From positions 7,936,001 to 8,000,000 of the forward strand of contig NC_088175.1 of the NCBI RefSeq assembly GCF_028769735.1: a DNA stretch of 64,000 nt. Reading direction: 5' to 3'. Positions within the stretch are counted from its first letter, which is position 1. Each line of letters opens with the position of its first letter. Both the position numbers and the translations under genes were made by a program. The notes beneath the pieces are model-generated. The model did no database searches. It saw only the letters and a program-made list of their open reading frames with translations, and was not told where the DNA came from. The stretch is from Zonotrichia leucophrys gambelii. Lineage: Eukaryota > Chordata > Aves > Passeriformes > Passerellidae. Of the stretch, positions 1 through 11,704 are shown in pieces.

Positions 1-559
1 CAAAGAAGTGAGTATAGAAAATAACTTGATGAGATTGGGAAATACAAGGACATTAATATTTGGTTTGATAAGCACTGCATAGCTCAGCCTAGGTAAGTAA
101 GGAGAAAATACCTGTTAGGATTTTGGTGTCAGCAGCAACTTTGTGTTGTTTATAGTCCTGGGTGACATGACACTTCACAAATGTTAATTCTTACAGTTCT
201 GAGATATTAGATAGATAAAATTGCATTTTATTTACAGCTGAAGAAACTAAATTACAGAAAAAATGTATGCATGAGATCAGTGACAAGGACTGCATCTCAT
301 TCCCCTAAGTCCACACATTCCATCCTCTCTCTCTACTTACCAGTAACCCTTGAAACAGAGTAAAGATCCATCCTGAACTAAGTGAAGTGTCTGGGAGAGG
401 TGAAGAGTCTGTGGAGCTAAAGCTGAAAGAGAAGCCGCATTCCAGAGACAGCAAGGAGACAGAGAAAGAAAAACAGAAAAACCACGAGGTCAATCTGCCC
501 CCGACCTAAGAATTCCTCCGATAAAGAAGAATTAGTGCTAAGTGTCATGCAAGATGAAT
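1..559. other. Unassigned noncoding DNA
   Basis: AT-rich unique-looking sequence. No splice-flanked open frame and no repeat signature that I recognise. A short purine-rich stretch lies around 410-485. Confidence 0.6.
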
Positions 560-743
560 ATATATGAACTTATTGTGAAACTGTATGCATATGCATTTAG
601 AAGGGAGATAAAAAGAAGTCTGAAATCTTCAGAGGTACGCATGCCCTTTTGAAGAGTCTTGCGTCCAGCGCGCGTCGTAACAAAGCATACCGAGCTTTAC
701 AACTTTTACAAGTTGTGAGGTTTCTTCTTTTCTCCGCAAAACA
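560..743 (+). mobile_element. Endogenous retrovirus LTR fragment (3' U3, R, U5)
   Basis: This looks like the promoter-proximal and terminal part of an avian LTR, probably a class III/ERVL-type solo LTR. Visible in order are an A/T-rich TATA-like box (gataaaaag, about 606-614), a CpG-dense R-like segment (661-678, five CpGs in under 20 bases in a CpG-poor window), a degraded poly(A) signal (aacaaa at 679, one change from AATAAA), a perfect 7-bp stem with 4-nt loop (699-705/710-716), a T-rich U5 and a terminal CA at 742-743. The 5' part of U3 is not recognisable, and I see no internal coding region or partner LTR. The left boundary is approximate. The segment could instead be some other CpG-rich relic. 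Confidence 0.45.
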
Positions 744-3700
744 CCCTGGCCTGTATTTTTCTAGTAGAAAAGCATACAACATAACCACCCCCTATCTTGT
801 ACTAGCACTGTTTAGATACTATTTCCCATGAGGTCCCATCACTCTTTTTCTTGCTTATGATCTTCTTACATGCATCATCTGGGAGTCAGTTCCCCCAAAA
901 CATCACTCTTTCCAGTAGTCAATCTGTCCCTCCACCCAAACCCTGGAACTTCCAAAGAGAAGTGTTAGTAAAACTGAGATTTTTTGAGTTTAGCAGAAAC
1001 ATGAACAGCAAAAAAGGAAGTTGCAATATGGAAACTAATTCTATTTAGAAACAAGCCATGAACACCTCTAACACCTGATGTTTTTCTTTTCTATTAAGTG
1101 CAGAAACAGTTGTCTAAAGGTTCATGCTTTGTCACGTTATTTTTTTTAAATTATAGATTGTTGGGAAATCAGTTTCTTTCCTGTGATGCCTTACAAAATA
1201 CAAAAAAAATACTGATTTTGCTTTAATTGAAATTATACAGCATTGAAATTTTCCCACGGTCTCAACTAAGAAATAATTTCTTGGTTTCTTGTAATTGAAA
1301 ACAACTGGTAAATGAAAGCAAGGTGTCATTATTTCTCCTTAGAAGTTCGCACATTGTGCAGTCATCAGCTGAAAATTTAAAAATCATTCCAAAAGTAATG
1401 ACTGGAACTCTTTTTCTTCAGAGGATCTTCTCTGTAAACTTCCTAAAAGCACACTAGGAGTAAAGTATATAAACTAGTGTTCAGCTTGGAAACATGCTTT
1501 TCAAAATAGAAATCCTTTGCCTTATTTACTGTGTTTGACAATTTCCAAATGAATATGATAAGGCAAAATTGGATTCAAATCTGTAGTTCATCAAGTAATG
1601 ACCAGCAGGAATGGCACTGATTTATTCCCCAGATCCCTTCTCCCAGTCTTTTGCTTGTGATTAATACCCTGCTAAGGTTGGGTCGATTTCTTTTCTTCCA
1701 TCCTGTCTGTATCAAGCTTACCATAGCTTACACACTGTAATAAGATAAAACCAGCTTAGGTAAGTAAAGCCATAATCTGACAAAAAGCTGGGCCTCGAGG
1801 CCTTTTTCTTAGATTTGGGTCATGATCATGGTCCCACTTACTACTGGCCCATCAAGCAAAAACTAATGATTGTAAAATTGCCATTAGTTACCAGGGTGGC
1901 CTCAGGCCATAAGATCTCAGCTAATTTTGAACTCTGCTGATAGATTCCTGAGCTTTGTGTCTAAAGATCAGCAGTTAGCTTTCTGTTAAAGGCAAACTTC
2001 ACAGCAGAGCCACTGACAGAGTAGTATTAATTTATCCTTGTCATCCAATATGTAAAGCTTGGATGACGAAGTATAAGGTTAAAAGAGAAATGCTTGCACT
2101 AAAAAAGGGACAAAGACCTTGTCCATTGTACCTACACCAATTGCCATGTTGACTAGTTATGAAGAAATTACCTTTATCTCCACTCTGGAGTCCTTTAAGC
2201 ATATTCTTTACATTTGACCCTAGAGATGGGGGGACATACAAGAGAACAAAGTCTTTCCCTGGATTTAGCTGCTTTACTCAGTGAAACAAAACAAAACAAA
2301 AAAAAGGTGATATCAATGCCAGTACCTTCACATAGTTAGAAAACACATCTTGTTACTGTTTGAAAATGGAAGAGCATTTAGAGCACATTGATATCAGCAG
2401 ATAGACTTACAAGACCTGGAATCATATAATCTGATGATATAACGAATCCTGTTTTCTAGATGCAAGGAATTAATGTTGTTATCACTGCAATTGTTACTTT
2501 CCTTTTACCACAGCTTGGCATGTGATCTCCCCAGCCCTCTTTCCCCTCATCATTATAAAACTCAGTGGTCTCTTTCAAAAGGTCCACATTTGTACATGTT
2601 TTCACATGCAGAAATGCTCCTCCAGGCTAGTGCTCATTGCTCAGTGCCATGCTAGGCAGAAAGACTCAGCTAATTTGAAATGAGTTAACTGGGTTAACCT
2701 CTGTGACCACAGCACCACTATGGCTAAATTACAACCAGTAGCATAGACTTGCTGCAAGAGCATCACACATCTGTAACAGCTGTCATCTCCTTCTGCAGGC
2801 CTTGGAAGGAAATTTGGTGTCTCAGACACCACATTAATATAAGGGTGGGGAAATTGATGATCACTTTTCTTAAGTAACATGTTTCATTGTCTTTCTTCCA
2901 CTAATTGCTTCTTCTCCTCTTCATTCTTTTTCTCTTTTTCTGTATTACAGTAATTCTTTGACATCACAATGAGGATCCAAGGACCCAAAAGCTGTTTAAA
3001 CAGACAATAAATAATTAAAGGGTCTTTTCCCAAAGGACAGAAGAGAGGAAAAGTGCTCTCAGACAAAACTCTTACTTTCTTTGCATTGTATTCTAGCTCT
3101 TAACCTACAAAGAGGAAGCCCACAGTGTGTCTAGTTCAGGACTGGGATTCATCTCCCTTGATGGTTACTAGCAAAATCCATTGTCTCAATAAAATCCTTG
3201 TACTGGATTTAGGCATTTGGCAAGGAATAAGTTATGGTTCCTCTAGAATGGCTGACTGGCAACTTAACCAAAACTCTCTGTTAGGCAAAGAAATGTTGAA
3301 GAAATAATTTTTCAATGAGATGTCTCAATGGTTTCTACAGGAACATTCTACAACCATAAAGCAGGAACACAAAGTTTCTGGCAAGTATGCATTATAAGGG
3401 TTTTCTTATTAATTTACTCTTATCTATTTTTGGTATAATATTCTCAGGTATTGTATTTTTGCTGGAAAAAAACATGATAGATTTTAAACCCATTTTTCAT
3501 AGCAATAGTTTCTTCCTCCCAGTGACACTTTTTACTTTATTTCTTTCCATACATTTTACCTGAAGAAAGAGAAACAGAAAAAATGGTAAGCAAAATAAAA
3601 GGGAAGGACAAAGTGAAATCCTCAATCCCCCAAAACAGTAATACTAATCTAAGGAAAATGTCTTTCATTTTTCATTTTATATTCCTTCAATTTTTGAAAA

Positions 3701-4990
3701 AAAATGATGGAAAAAAGGAATATAAAGTCTTTCTTTATTTTTTTTTCCTTTTTTAAGGCCCTTTTAATTTTTAAAAATTCAAAACACAACATTTAGAGCA
3801 CTATGATTGCATACAGAGTATTAAACACATATGTTTTGTTCTGGTCATAATTCCAGTTCTTAATTTAAAAGCATGTTTTTTACTTGCAAATAAGTAGTGA
3901 ACTGTATAACTTCCCTGTTTCCATAAAGGTACTTTTAAAATGTTTGGGCAGAAACTTCAGGAAGTTCTAAGTATCATTTCCTATTCCACTAATGATGGGT
4001 TGGCATGACGTTCTTCAAATTAATTTTGGAAATGCATAAAACATATCACAGCTTCTTCATTTGCTTTACTGTAATAGAGTTTCCAATATTTTATATTAAT
4101 TTCCTCCAAGGAAATTCATGAAGTTCTAAGATAGAGATGCTACACAGACTCCTGGACTGCTCCCTGCTTTGTGAAGGAGGTGGGTGCATTAAGTGAAAGT
4201 GGTGTGGGGCACACTGTGATGGGTTTGTATTGACAGCCTAATGCCTCTTGGAGTTTATCTGAAATGGAACAAGGAGGTGAGACCCTGAACTGACTGGTGC
4301 CCACCCTCCCCTCTCCCTACACCCAGCACATCATTGCATTGTGCTCCCTGCACTGAGGTGGGACAAACGCAACTTCACACCCCTCTGCAAGCACAGCTGC
4401 AGCAGCCATTCTGCTCACATGTACAACTCATGTTATTTTATTAAATGTGTTCTTCTTTTATCAGAATTTAAACAGTTTCTGAAAGCTTCACAGACACCCC
4501 ATGTCAGACACTGCCTTGGTCAATTTATTGTTCTTTTATGTGTTACCTTTGATCCTGTTTTCAAAACCAGCATTTACATCAATGTATCTTCACAGTTAGC
4601 AAATGCTAGATTAGATAAAACACAGTGATATTAATATATCAGGTTTGCAAGGGTGCCAGTTATCCCCATTTATTCCTTAGGGAAGTTCTACACAAAAATG
4701 CACTCTTTCCAAAAGACTTCAGCTTTTTCAACTAATTTTACATCCTTGCATTTTGTTCTGTCATTAAGACTGGTCACATTGAAATCTATGAGAACTGTGA
4801 ATGGAACCATGTGAGGCATTCAAAGAGTAAAAGAAACAGAAATGCTGTCAGGGTATTATAGAGTTTAGTTTAAAAGTTTGAGGTTTTTTGCATTTAATAA
4901 TTTCACATAGCTACATACCTGCATTATATGCACACATACACACAAAAAAAATGTATATATTAAAGAGAGAGAGATAGGGAAAAGGAAATA
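744..4990. other. Unassigned noncoding DNA
   Basis: Repeat-poor, AT-rich sequence with no gene that I can support. It contains a short A-rich (AAAAC)n tract at about 2285-2307 and homopolymer-rich stretches at about 3690-3780. The stretch 1775-2010 is more balanced in composition and carries paired motifs (gcctcgaggc near 1791, ggcctcaggcc near 1898), but it has no clear identity. Confidence 0.55.
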
Positions 4991-5216
4991 TATATGGTAT
5001 AAATATTGTATATCTTTGTTTAGAAGCTCCCCTTGTTTAGTAGCTGCACCTTAACCATGCACCTTTACTATGCAAGCCGCAGGGGAAAGTAATTAAATTT
5101 AATAGCTGCTGCCCTCGTTTTGAAGTCGCCCTCAATATAAAGCTGCACAGGGAAGTAATTAAATTTAATAGAAGCTGTGGATTCTAAACAAAGATATACG
5201 GTATAAAGTCCATATA
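4991..5216. repeat. 226-bp inverted-repeat element with internal direct duplication
   Basis: A perfect 18-bp inverted repeat (gtatatctttgtttagaa at 5008-5025, its complement at 5182-5199) is extended outward by a second matching 7-bp pair (tatatgg 4991-4997, ccatata 5210-5216), with equal 10-bp gaps on each side. The whole therefore behaves as terminal inverted repeats of about 35 bp. Inside, a 19-bp word (aagtaattaaatttaatag) occurs exactly twice at 5087-5105 and 5153-5171, each copy preceded by a related GC(C/T)GCA...GGG segment. The repeated word carries the homeodomain-type core TAATTA. No transposase and no clear target duplication are present. It could be an old nonautonomous DNA transposon or a repeat-derived regulatory element; I do not recognise the family. 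Confidence 0.55.
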
Positions 5217-5559
5217 GTTCTTGGAAAGTTAATTTCCAGCAGTAGCAGGCCTGTCGCTTGAAATATTCATGGTTTTGTAATTGTTTGAATCACATCTCCA
5301 GCTCCAAAGGAAGTTTTTCTCTCTGTGAAATGATGGAACGATGAAGGATCTGAGCATGTACTTGGATACCACCATAACAAGAATAACAACAACAACAATA
5401 ATAAAAGAATGATGAACAAAATAAGATTATAATAGAAGCCCCCCCAAAAGTCACACGTTAATATTCCACTCTCATTTTCATCAATCACTGAAGCAATACC
5501 CCCTAGATCAGTGCATTAACTTGTTTATCTTTTACAATGAGGAAAAACTTCATAGCTTC
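5217..5559. other. Unassigned noncoding DNA
   Basis: AT-rich. Contains a short imperfect AAC/AAT-rich tract (about 5376-5405). Nothing gene-like. Confidence 0.55.
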
Positions 5560-6060
5560 ATCATTCATTCCAGAGTGAGGGGAGAAAAAACAAAAGGCAG
5601 CCACCGAAATTTGCATGGTGCTCAATTATACATTAGTGAACATCACTTGGCAATCTGTTCATATCAATTTAATTGGATTTTAATACTGCCTCTGATCTTG
5701 TTTTCTAATTAACAGCAGTGCCTGGCAATAAAGCAGAACCATGCACCCAGCAACACCTTTGATCTCAACCATATGGAGCTCCTCCGTGCTCTTGAAAATT
5801 TTTTTTTTTTCCTTGCCTCCAATGCAGGCCGAGAGAAACTGGGGCCCCCAGATGGCCAAATACCACTCATGAGTGCGACTCCATTGATTATTTTCTTTCC
5901 TGATTGATCCTGATTGAAAATAAATAAAACATGCACATGGAACTGGATGCAAATTGGTGTCACAAGCTTTTGGTTATGTTGATGGTTTTCTCTGCTCCTG
6001 CTTTAGATGACAAATACTTAAGCAAACATTAATTGACTCAATGGTCTGTGTTTAGGAGCA
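5560..6060. promoter_or_regulatory. Candidate conserved noncoding element (motif-rich block)
   Basis: About 500 bp of balanced, repeat-free sequence with closely packed homeodomain-type sites (TTAATTGG near 5669, CTAATTAA near 5706, CATTAATTGA near 6028) and an E-box (CATATG at 5770). This texture, with varied k-mers, few simple repeats and clustered TAAT cores between AT-rich flanks, is typical of vertebrate developmental enhancers. A single T-run at about 5801-5812 interrupts it. Conservation is not measurable here, so the call is inference. Confidence 0.28.
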
Positions 6061-9000
6061 TAACTTTATCACAAGGACCTTTTGTTTTGTGTGTAGTTAC
6101 TGTCCCACCACAGCCACTTTTACAACTGGGATTAAAGGGAGTTAACTGTTCATTCTTTATCTTTCTGATAATATCATCATAGACAAACTATTTAGGCATG
6201 AGTTCAGCTCACCAGTTTGATTTATAGCTACTTTTTGTTGATGTGTTCTTGACAGCCGATTTTTTTTTTCTCTTCCTTTCTGTTTTCAGGACCTCTAGGT
6301 AAAAGGCTCTGATCTTTTTTTCCTGCAAAGGTCTGGCTTCAGGTACAGTATGCTTAAACAGAACAAATGTTGACATGTAACTTTTCACATGTTCTCCACA
6401 CAGATCTTGCAAAAGTTCTCTGAGATACAAGGAGCTGACTAGGTATATTTCTTTCTTGGGTTCAAAGTAGAAATAAAAAACGTTCTAGAATATTATTTTA
6501 TGAAGTGGACTTTCATAAAAACATTTTAAAATGATGTAAAAATAAAATAAATAAATATATTTTACTTGACATTGCAAAGAAGTGAGCAACTAGAGGGAAA
6601 ATCAGTGCTGTCTTCTTGTAATTGAAGTATTACATAATGATGGCACAAAGAACAACTTTCATTCTGGCTTTGGGACAAATACAGAGAGAATACATGTTTT
6701 TCTTCCTTCTTCTTTCACTTTCTGTTCTGAACATGCCATCTTAGCCTGTGCTTTGATTTGGATATGACCCATAAGCAAGCTCAGGTCACTCTTCCCTTGA
6801 AGAAGAGATTTCCAGCAAGCACCCTGATGTGCTTCTGCAGAAGCAGGTGCTGCTGGCTTTGCAGGTGACACCTTTCCCTTTGTGTTAGCACAGCCCCACC
6901 ATCATGTGAAGGACACTGGCTCCAAGGCACAACCTTTCCACCCGGGGTGCAATACCCTGACCATTTGTGCTCCTGAGGAACTGGCTCACTTGTGCATGGT
7001 TAAGTGCTATTTATACAGCGTGTGAGCATCACACAGAGCCATCTCCTCTGGTTTCAGCTGGTTGCTCTCCTCTGCATGGCTCAGAGCTGTCATGCAGCAC
7101 TGCTTGTGTGGTAACAACCACTGCTGCACACTGACACGTACCGGCGGAGCTGCACCGAGCAATGCCTCTCCTCAGTGCAGAAAGCACACTCATTCTCCTG
7201 GCTTTGTTGAAGTAGCTTGTATATATTTCCTGTCTCAGCTTCAATGTCCATCTGATTAAATGCCCTTCCTTTTCAACTTTCATAATTCCATCAAATAAAC
7301 TTGATGAGATGGTGTATGTGGTGTATGGTTTCCACTTCTGTGGAGGTAAGGTAATATGTACTAGCCCAAGGTCAGAGCTTACAATAAGTAAAACAGCCTG
7401 ATAGTTGGGATAGAGGCAATGAATCCATGAACACATCTACATTCCACATGATCTATTTTCCACATATACTGCATTTCACTTCTGCAAGTGAGAACTTCTG
7501 AGGGCAGAAGTCACCCTGTCTGCTCCGAAAACAACTTTCATTTACTGCCTGAATAAAAGGTAATATGGAGACTGTGTTCCAGAGAGATGCTGCAAAGGTC
7601 CCGCAGTCTGATTGCTGTTAGCAGATCTTCAGGCAGATGAGAGGATTTTACAGGTCAGAGTGTCTGTCCTACTGGACTGATTGTTTAAACAGGGCTTATA
7701 CTTGTATCAACCATGAGGTCAATCTGGATTTTTCTTTTTCTTCACTTGCTTTCCAGAATTTCAAGCTACAAATATTTTCATTTTATCATGGAAGTTAAAA
7801 AAAATAAAGGAATTAAGGAAAAGAAAAAAGACTCAAAAGAAGATACAAGTTTCATTTTTACTCTGTTTCTGATTTGCTGATAAATTAACACAGTTCTAGC
7901 TTCTATGGAGTGCATGCACTGATGAGGGAGCAGAGCTGATAAATGTGAGGGTTTCCTGTTGCACCCTGCTAGTGAACTGCTGCTGATTGGACGTGTCTCA
8001 CCAAGATTACTGCTGTGGTCTTTTTGAGCACTGGAACTTAGAGACTTTTTCAACATTAGTATGCTGGGACAGCATTTTGATCTTTGTTGCTGATTTCCTT
8101 GCTCTGATAACATGCTAGCTGCTGTGTTGTTTGCTTCCTGAACTGCCTGCTCCCAGTTTGAATGAAAATTGGGGTTATTTTTGTTGCTAATGTTGTGTTT
8201 TCTTTATTTTCTTTTTTTTTTTTTATTTTTAAGTTGTATATTCAGCTCATTTTTTTTTTCACTAACCACTCTACTGCTTGTACTTTACCTTCAGAAGTTA
8301 GAAAAGGGTTCAGGTGTGCCCCATCACATCCTTTATTTAAAATAAAGGGTGCTTTGCTAGATTGAGGGTTGAGGGACTAGGCCTTCTCAAGAGAGCACAG
8401 TTTGAGGTATTTATGCTTAACCACCACCCCACACCCCTACTATGAAGGTCTTTATAAATGGATATAAATTTGTGATCATGCTATTAAACATGTGTAAAAG
8501 ATTTGAAATATGTGGATACTGGTATACATTATAACTTGTATCTCTAGGATGAAGAGTAACTCTGACCATGTTCTCAGATCCTACAGCACAGAAGAGACTG
8601 CTCAGTGAGAAGAGGTGGATAGAAATGTCTTGTCCTTCTCCCCTCTTTTATTATTCTTTTTTTTTTCTTAAAGACAAATATTAGCAGGGGTTTGAATGCA
8701 TGTGATTCATCTTAAAGATGAGCTGTTGGAAATGTGGATTCCTGAGCACAAGAGGATTTGGGCTAGGGATGGTTGGGGCCTGCAGCTGCCCAGCACAGCA
8801 TCCCAATGCTAGAGGACTCCTGCTATCCAGAAATGGACAAATTTCATCCAAGTCAGCAATGAGATTTCTCCACATGCATGGGACATAATCAGGAGTGAGT
8901 GTAAGTTGGATGCTGGCTACTTTTACGCTCATGGCCTTAGGAAGACTCCATCTTCAGACTGTTGTGACTGTTTCCCTGTGGCTCATTATTCAGTTTGCAA

Positions 9001-11564
9001 AGTTGACTCTTCTCTCCAGATAAATGTCCATGTGCCTTCCACCCTACACTTGTTTGGAAATGTTGCCTATTGCTTAATTCACAGAATAAGTAATTTAGTT
9101 TCTTCATATCTCTGTGTATGTGCCCTTGTGATTATCAGGTACATTTTTAATATGATTTCTGAAAAATGAACATAAGCTTTCTCTTTCTATTATAAAACAG
9201 TACTTGGTAGGACTATCACAATTGCACAAGATAACAAGAGGAGGTTACTCAGCTGCTTAATTGACTTTAAACTTTTACTGATGTTATTGCTTCTTATATT
9301 TAATATTAGACACAACTTAGAGGTTCCTAGGATGGCAAGAGAGAGCCATACAGCTGAGTGTCATAGCACCAGAAATAGTCTAATTTCTGTCTTTTCCCAT
9401 TCTCAAAATATGAACATACTAGTTATTTGTGCTCAGAACAAAATGATAAATTTGAACACCAACCACTGCTGACCAGTAATATTTGATGTATTTCTTCTTG
9501 GTTCTTTTAATTTTTAAATACTGTTTCCTGCATTTATTCTGAACTGATTCTTAAAGCATATAGTGTTTTGTGATGTTTCCTCACATTATATACTTTTATT
9601 TTGCCCTTTTCCTTTTGTCTGGGGCAAATGTAATTATTCGCTTATTTTTATTTCACACATTTATTTAATTTGCTCTATTGTTGATGGGAAAAATTAAAGA
9701 CTGATGGGTGGTTTCTTCCCCAACGTTTTTTTCCCCTCTTGAATTTAAGCATGAAAGGTTTCCCCAGCAGTGAAACTTAAACATACATGCAGGAGATGAC
9801 ATGGTATCCTGTGAATGTACCATTGTGAAATGGGCTATATTCTCCTTCAAGGACCTGTCATCACACTAAGGCCACTTGTAAAGAACAGCAGCTCTGGCAG
9901 CTGGCATTAAGCATATGGGTTACTCTCTGCATTTGTGCCTTGTTTTGCTGATCTAGGCTCATGGGTAATACTGAGTTTTCAAAGTCTTCCTCTTGCCTAT
10001 CGATAATTGAGGAAGACTCATGCAGTATCTACCAAGAGAAGTGTACTGCCCTATCGCCTCACCTTTATGCTCACTAGATAAAGTGACCCTGGAGGCTACT
10101 CAAAAGATTGAATTGTTAAATGTTGTGGATTCTGCCACATTATGAAGGTTATCTGTACGGTGAATTACAGATTTGTCTGAAAAAAAGATACAGTTAAGGG
10201 ATCTGTAACTGTGACAAACATATCAAATTAGTGCAACAGCTTTGAGACTCTATCCTCAGCTTCCGAAAGTCCTGGAATATAATTACCTTCAATCTGCTTG
10301 CCTTGTCTCAGACTTTCAGGTTAGTACTGTAGATCTACCATTCATGGCAGAGAATTCCTCTCCCACCTTCCTGCTGTTGCCCTCAGTTTGCAGTCAGTAG
10401 GATTTCTGGGCCTGACAGATTCCCATGTGTCTTTGTAATTCTCACTCCCCTCTATTTTTTTATTTATTTAAACTTGCATGACTTCATCAGGATAATACCT
10501 TTACAACACAGTAAACGTGAAGTTGTGAGTTCTCTCTCTCTTTCAGACACTATATGCTGGCTTTAATATTTCAGAGATGTTTTTGATCTCATTTTTCTGT
10601 GAAGGAGACTACAACATGGGTAAGACTCAGTTTCTCAAAGACAGTTCCACTCCAAGACTGGAACAGAGCTTGTTTAGCTCCAAGTAGTATGGGTGGTATG
10701 GGCAGCTTCTGCAGTGATGGCTGAGAAGGCTCCTTGTCTGGGAAACAGGGATGAACCACTTCCACCTCACCGTGTCATCTCCTTTCCAGGGCATGATGCT
10801 ACTAGCCAGGCTTTGTAATACAGGTGTGCAGAATGACACACTTACCCTGGAGACAGGATTTGTGTTCTTCTAAGACTAGAAGCAAGTCTTTTGTGTTTCT
10901 TTGGTTTTGTCTTATGATTTATTTCATTTCTTCTGTTCATCAATTGAGCCATTTGCCAAGGGGGAAGAATCATCATTCTGCAACATTTCCTCCTTCCAGC
11001 CAGGAAACACACAGCTGAGCACACACGGCTTCTTCAAAATGGTGTGCTTTGTTATCCTGTTCTGCTTCTTTTACTTTCCTTTCATCCCCAAGGGAGACGC
11101 CGTCCTCCACATGTGTCAGCAAATCCCCTGGACTCTCAGGTGTTTCCTCAGGGGAATTGTTTTCCAGCTTAATGCAGTAAAACCCTGGACACTCTCTTGG
11201 CTCTCCCTCATGCTCTTTTTCCTGAAATTAGACATGCCTTTCTGCAGGTGGAAGTGGTTGCCTCTCAGCTGCTGCATGTGCAAAAGGACTCAGATAGGGA
11301 GCACTGATTTTTCCATTTCCCATTTCCTGCTCTGCTTGGATTTGAACATCTTGTGTAGGTTTGTGCTATTACTCCCTTGCTGCTTCTTCTTCTTACTGAC
11401 AGAGCAAGCCAGCCATGACTCATTAGGCTGACCAGAAGAACAAAATTTTTGGTGACTGTAATACCAGTGTGACTCCAGAAGGAGAATATCTAGAATGGAT
11501 CTATTGCTTATCTATTATATATTCAATGCATCTATTGCCTAACTGCCAAGCCTTATAGCAGTTT
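6061..11564. other. Unassigned noncoding DNA
   Basis: Over 5 kb with no supported gene. T-tracts occur at about 8211-8232 and 8250-8260. A more GC-rich patch lies at about 7020-7200. A long plus-strand open frame around 10901-11431 is pyrimidine-rich, gives a Phe/Cys/Leu-heavy translation without a domain, and is treated as chance. Confidence 0.55.
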
Positions 11565-11704
11565 ACAGAATCACAGAATAGTCTGAAAGGGACCCAGAAG
11601 GATCATCAAGTCCAGCTCTTAAGTCACTTACCCATATGGGCATCAAACCTGCAGCCTTGGTGTTGTTAGCACCGGGCTCTGACCAACTGAGCTAATCTCA
11701 GGGG
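11565..11704 (-). mobile_element. tRNA-Ile-derived SINE with CR1-type tail (TguSINE1-like)
   Basis: Read on the minus strand, the element starts (about 11704) with a head closely matching the 5' two-thirds of eukaryotic tRNA-Ile. Box A is TTAGCTCAGTTGG, the anticodon-region segment is GGTGCTAACAACACC, and a Box B-like GGTTTGATGCC follows. The tail (11565-11625) runs through GATCCTTCTGGGTCCCTTTCAGACTA to the CR1-style terminus ATTCTGTGATTCTGT. A tRNA-Ile head joined to a CR1 3' end is, to my knowledge, the design of the songbird SINE mobilised by CR1 enzymes. The element is about 140 bp and appears nearly full length. The Box B changes and the missing acceptor stem show it is not a functional tRNA gene. 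Confidence 0.85.

Noticed and set aside
90..104. Perfect 5' splice-site words (GTAAGTAA at about 93, 1760 and 33820)
   Set aside because: A 7-mer like GTAAGTA is expected a few times by chance in 64 kb, and no open exon precedes any of them.
5801..5812. T-run as a Pol III terminator for an upstream RNA gene
   Set aside because: No Box A/Box B pair or structured RNA precedes it.
10901..11431. 176-codon open frame on the plus strand
   Set aside because: Pyrimidine-rich DNA gives a Phe/Leu/Cys-heavy translation with no domain; no splice sites or start context support it.
11641..11704. tRNA-Ile gene
   Set aside because: Only the 5' part of a tRNA is present, Box B is altered, there is no acceptor stem closure, and it continues into a CR1 tail: it is a SINE.
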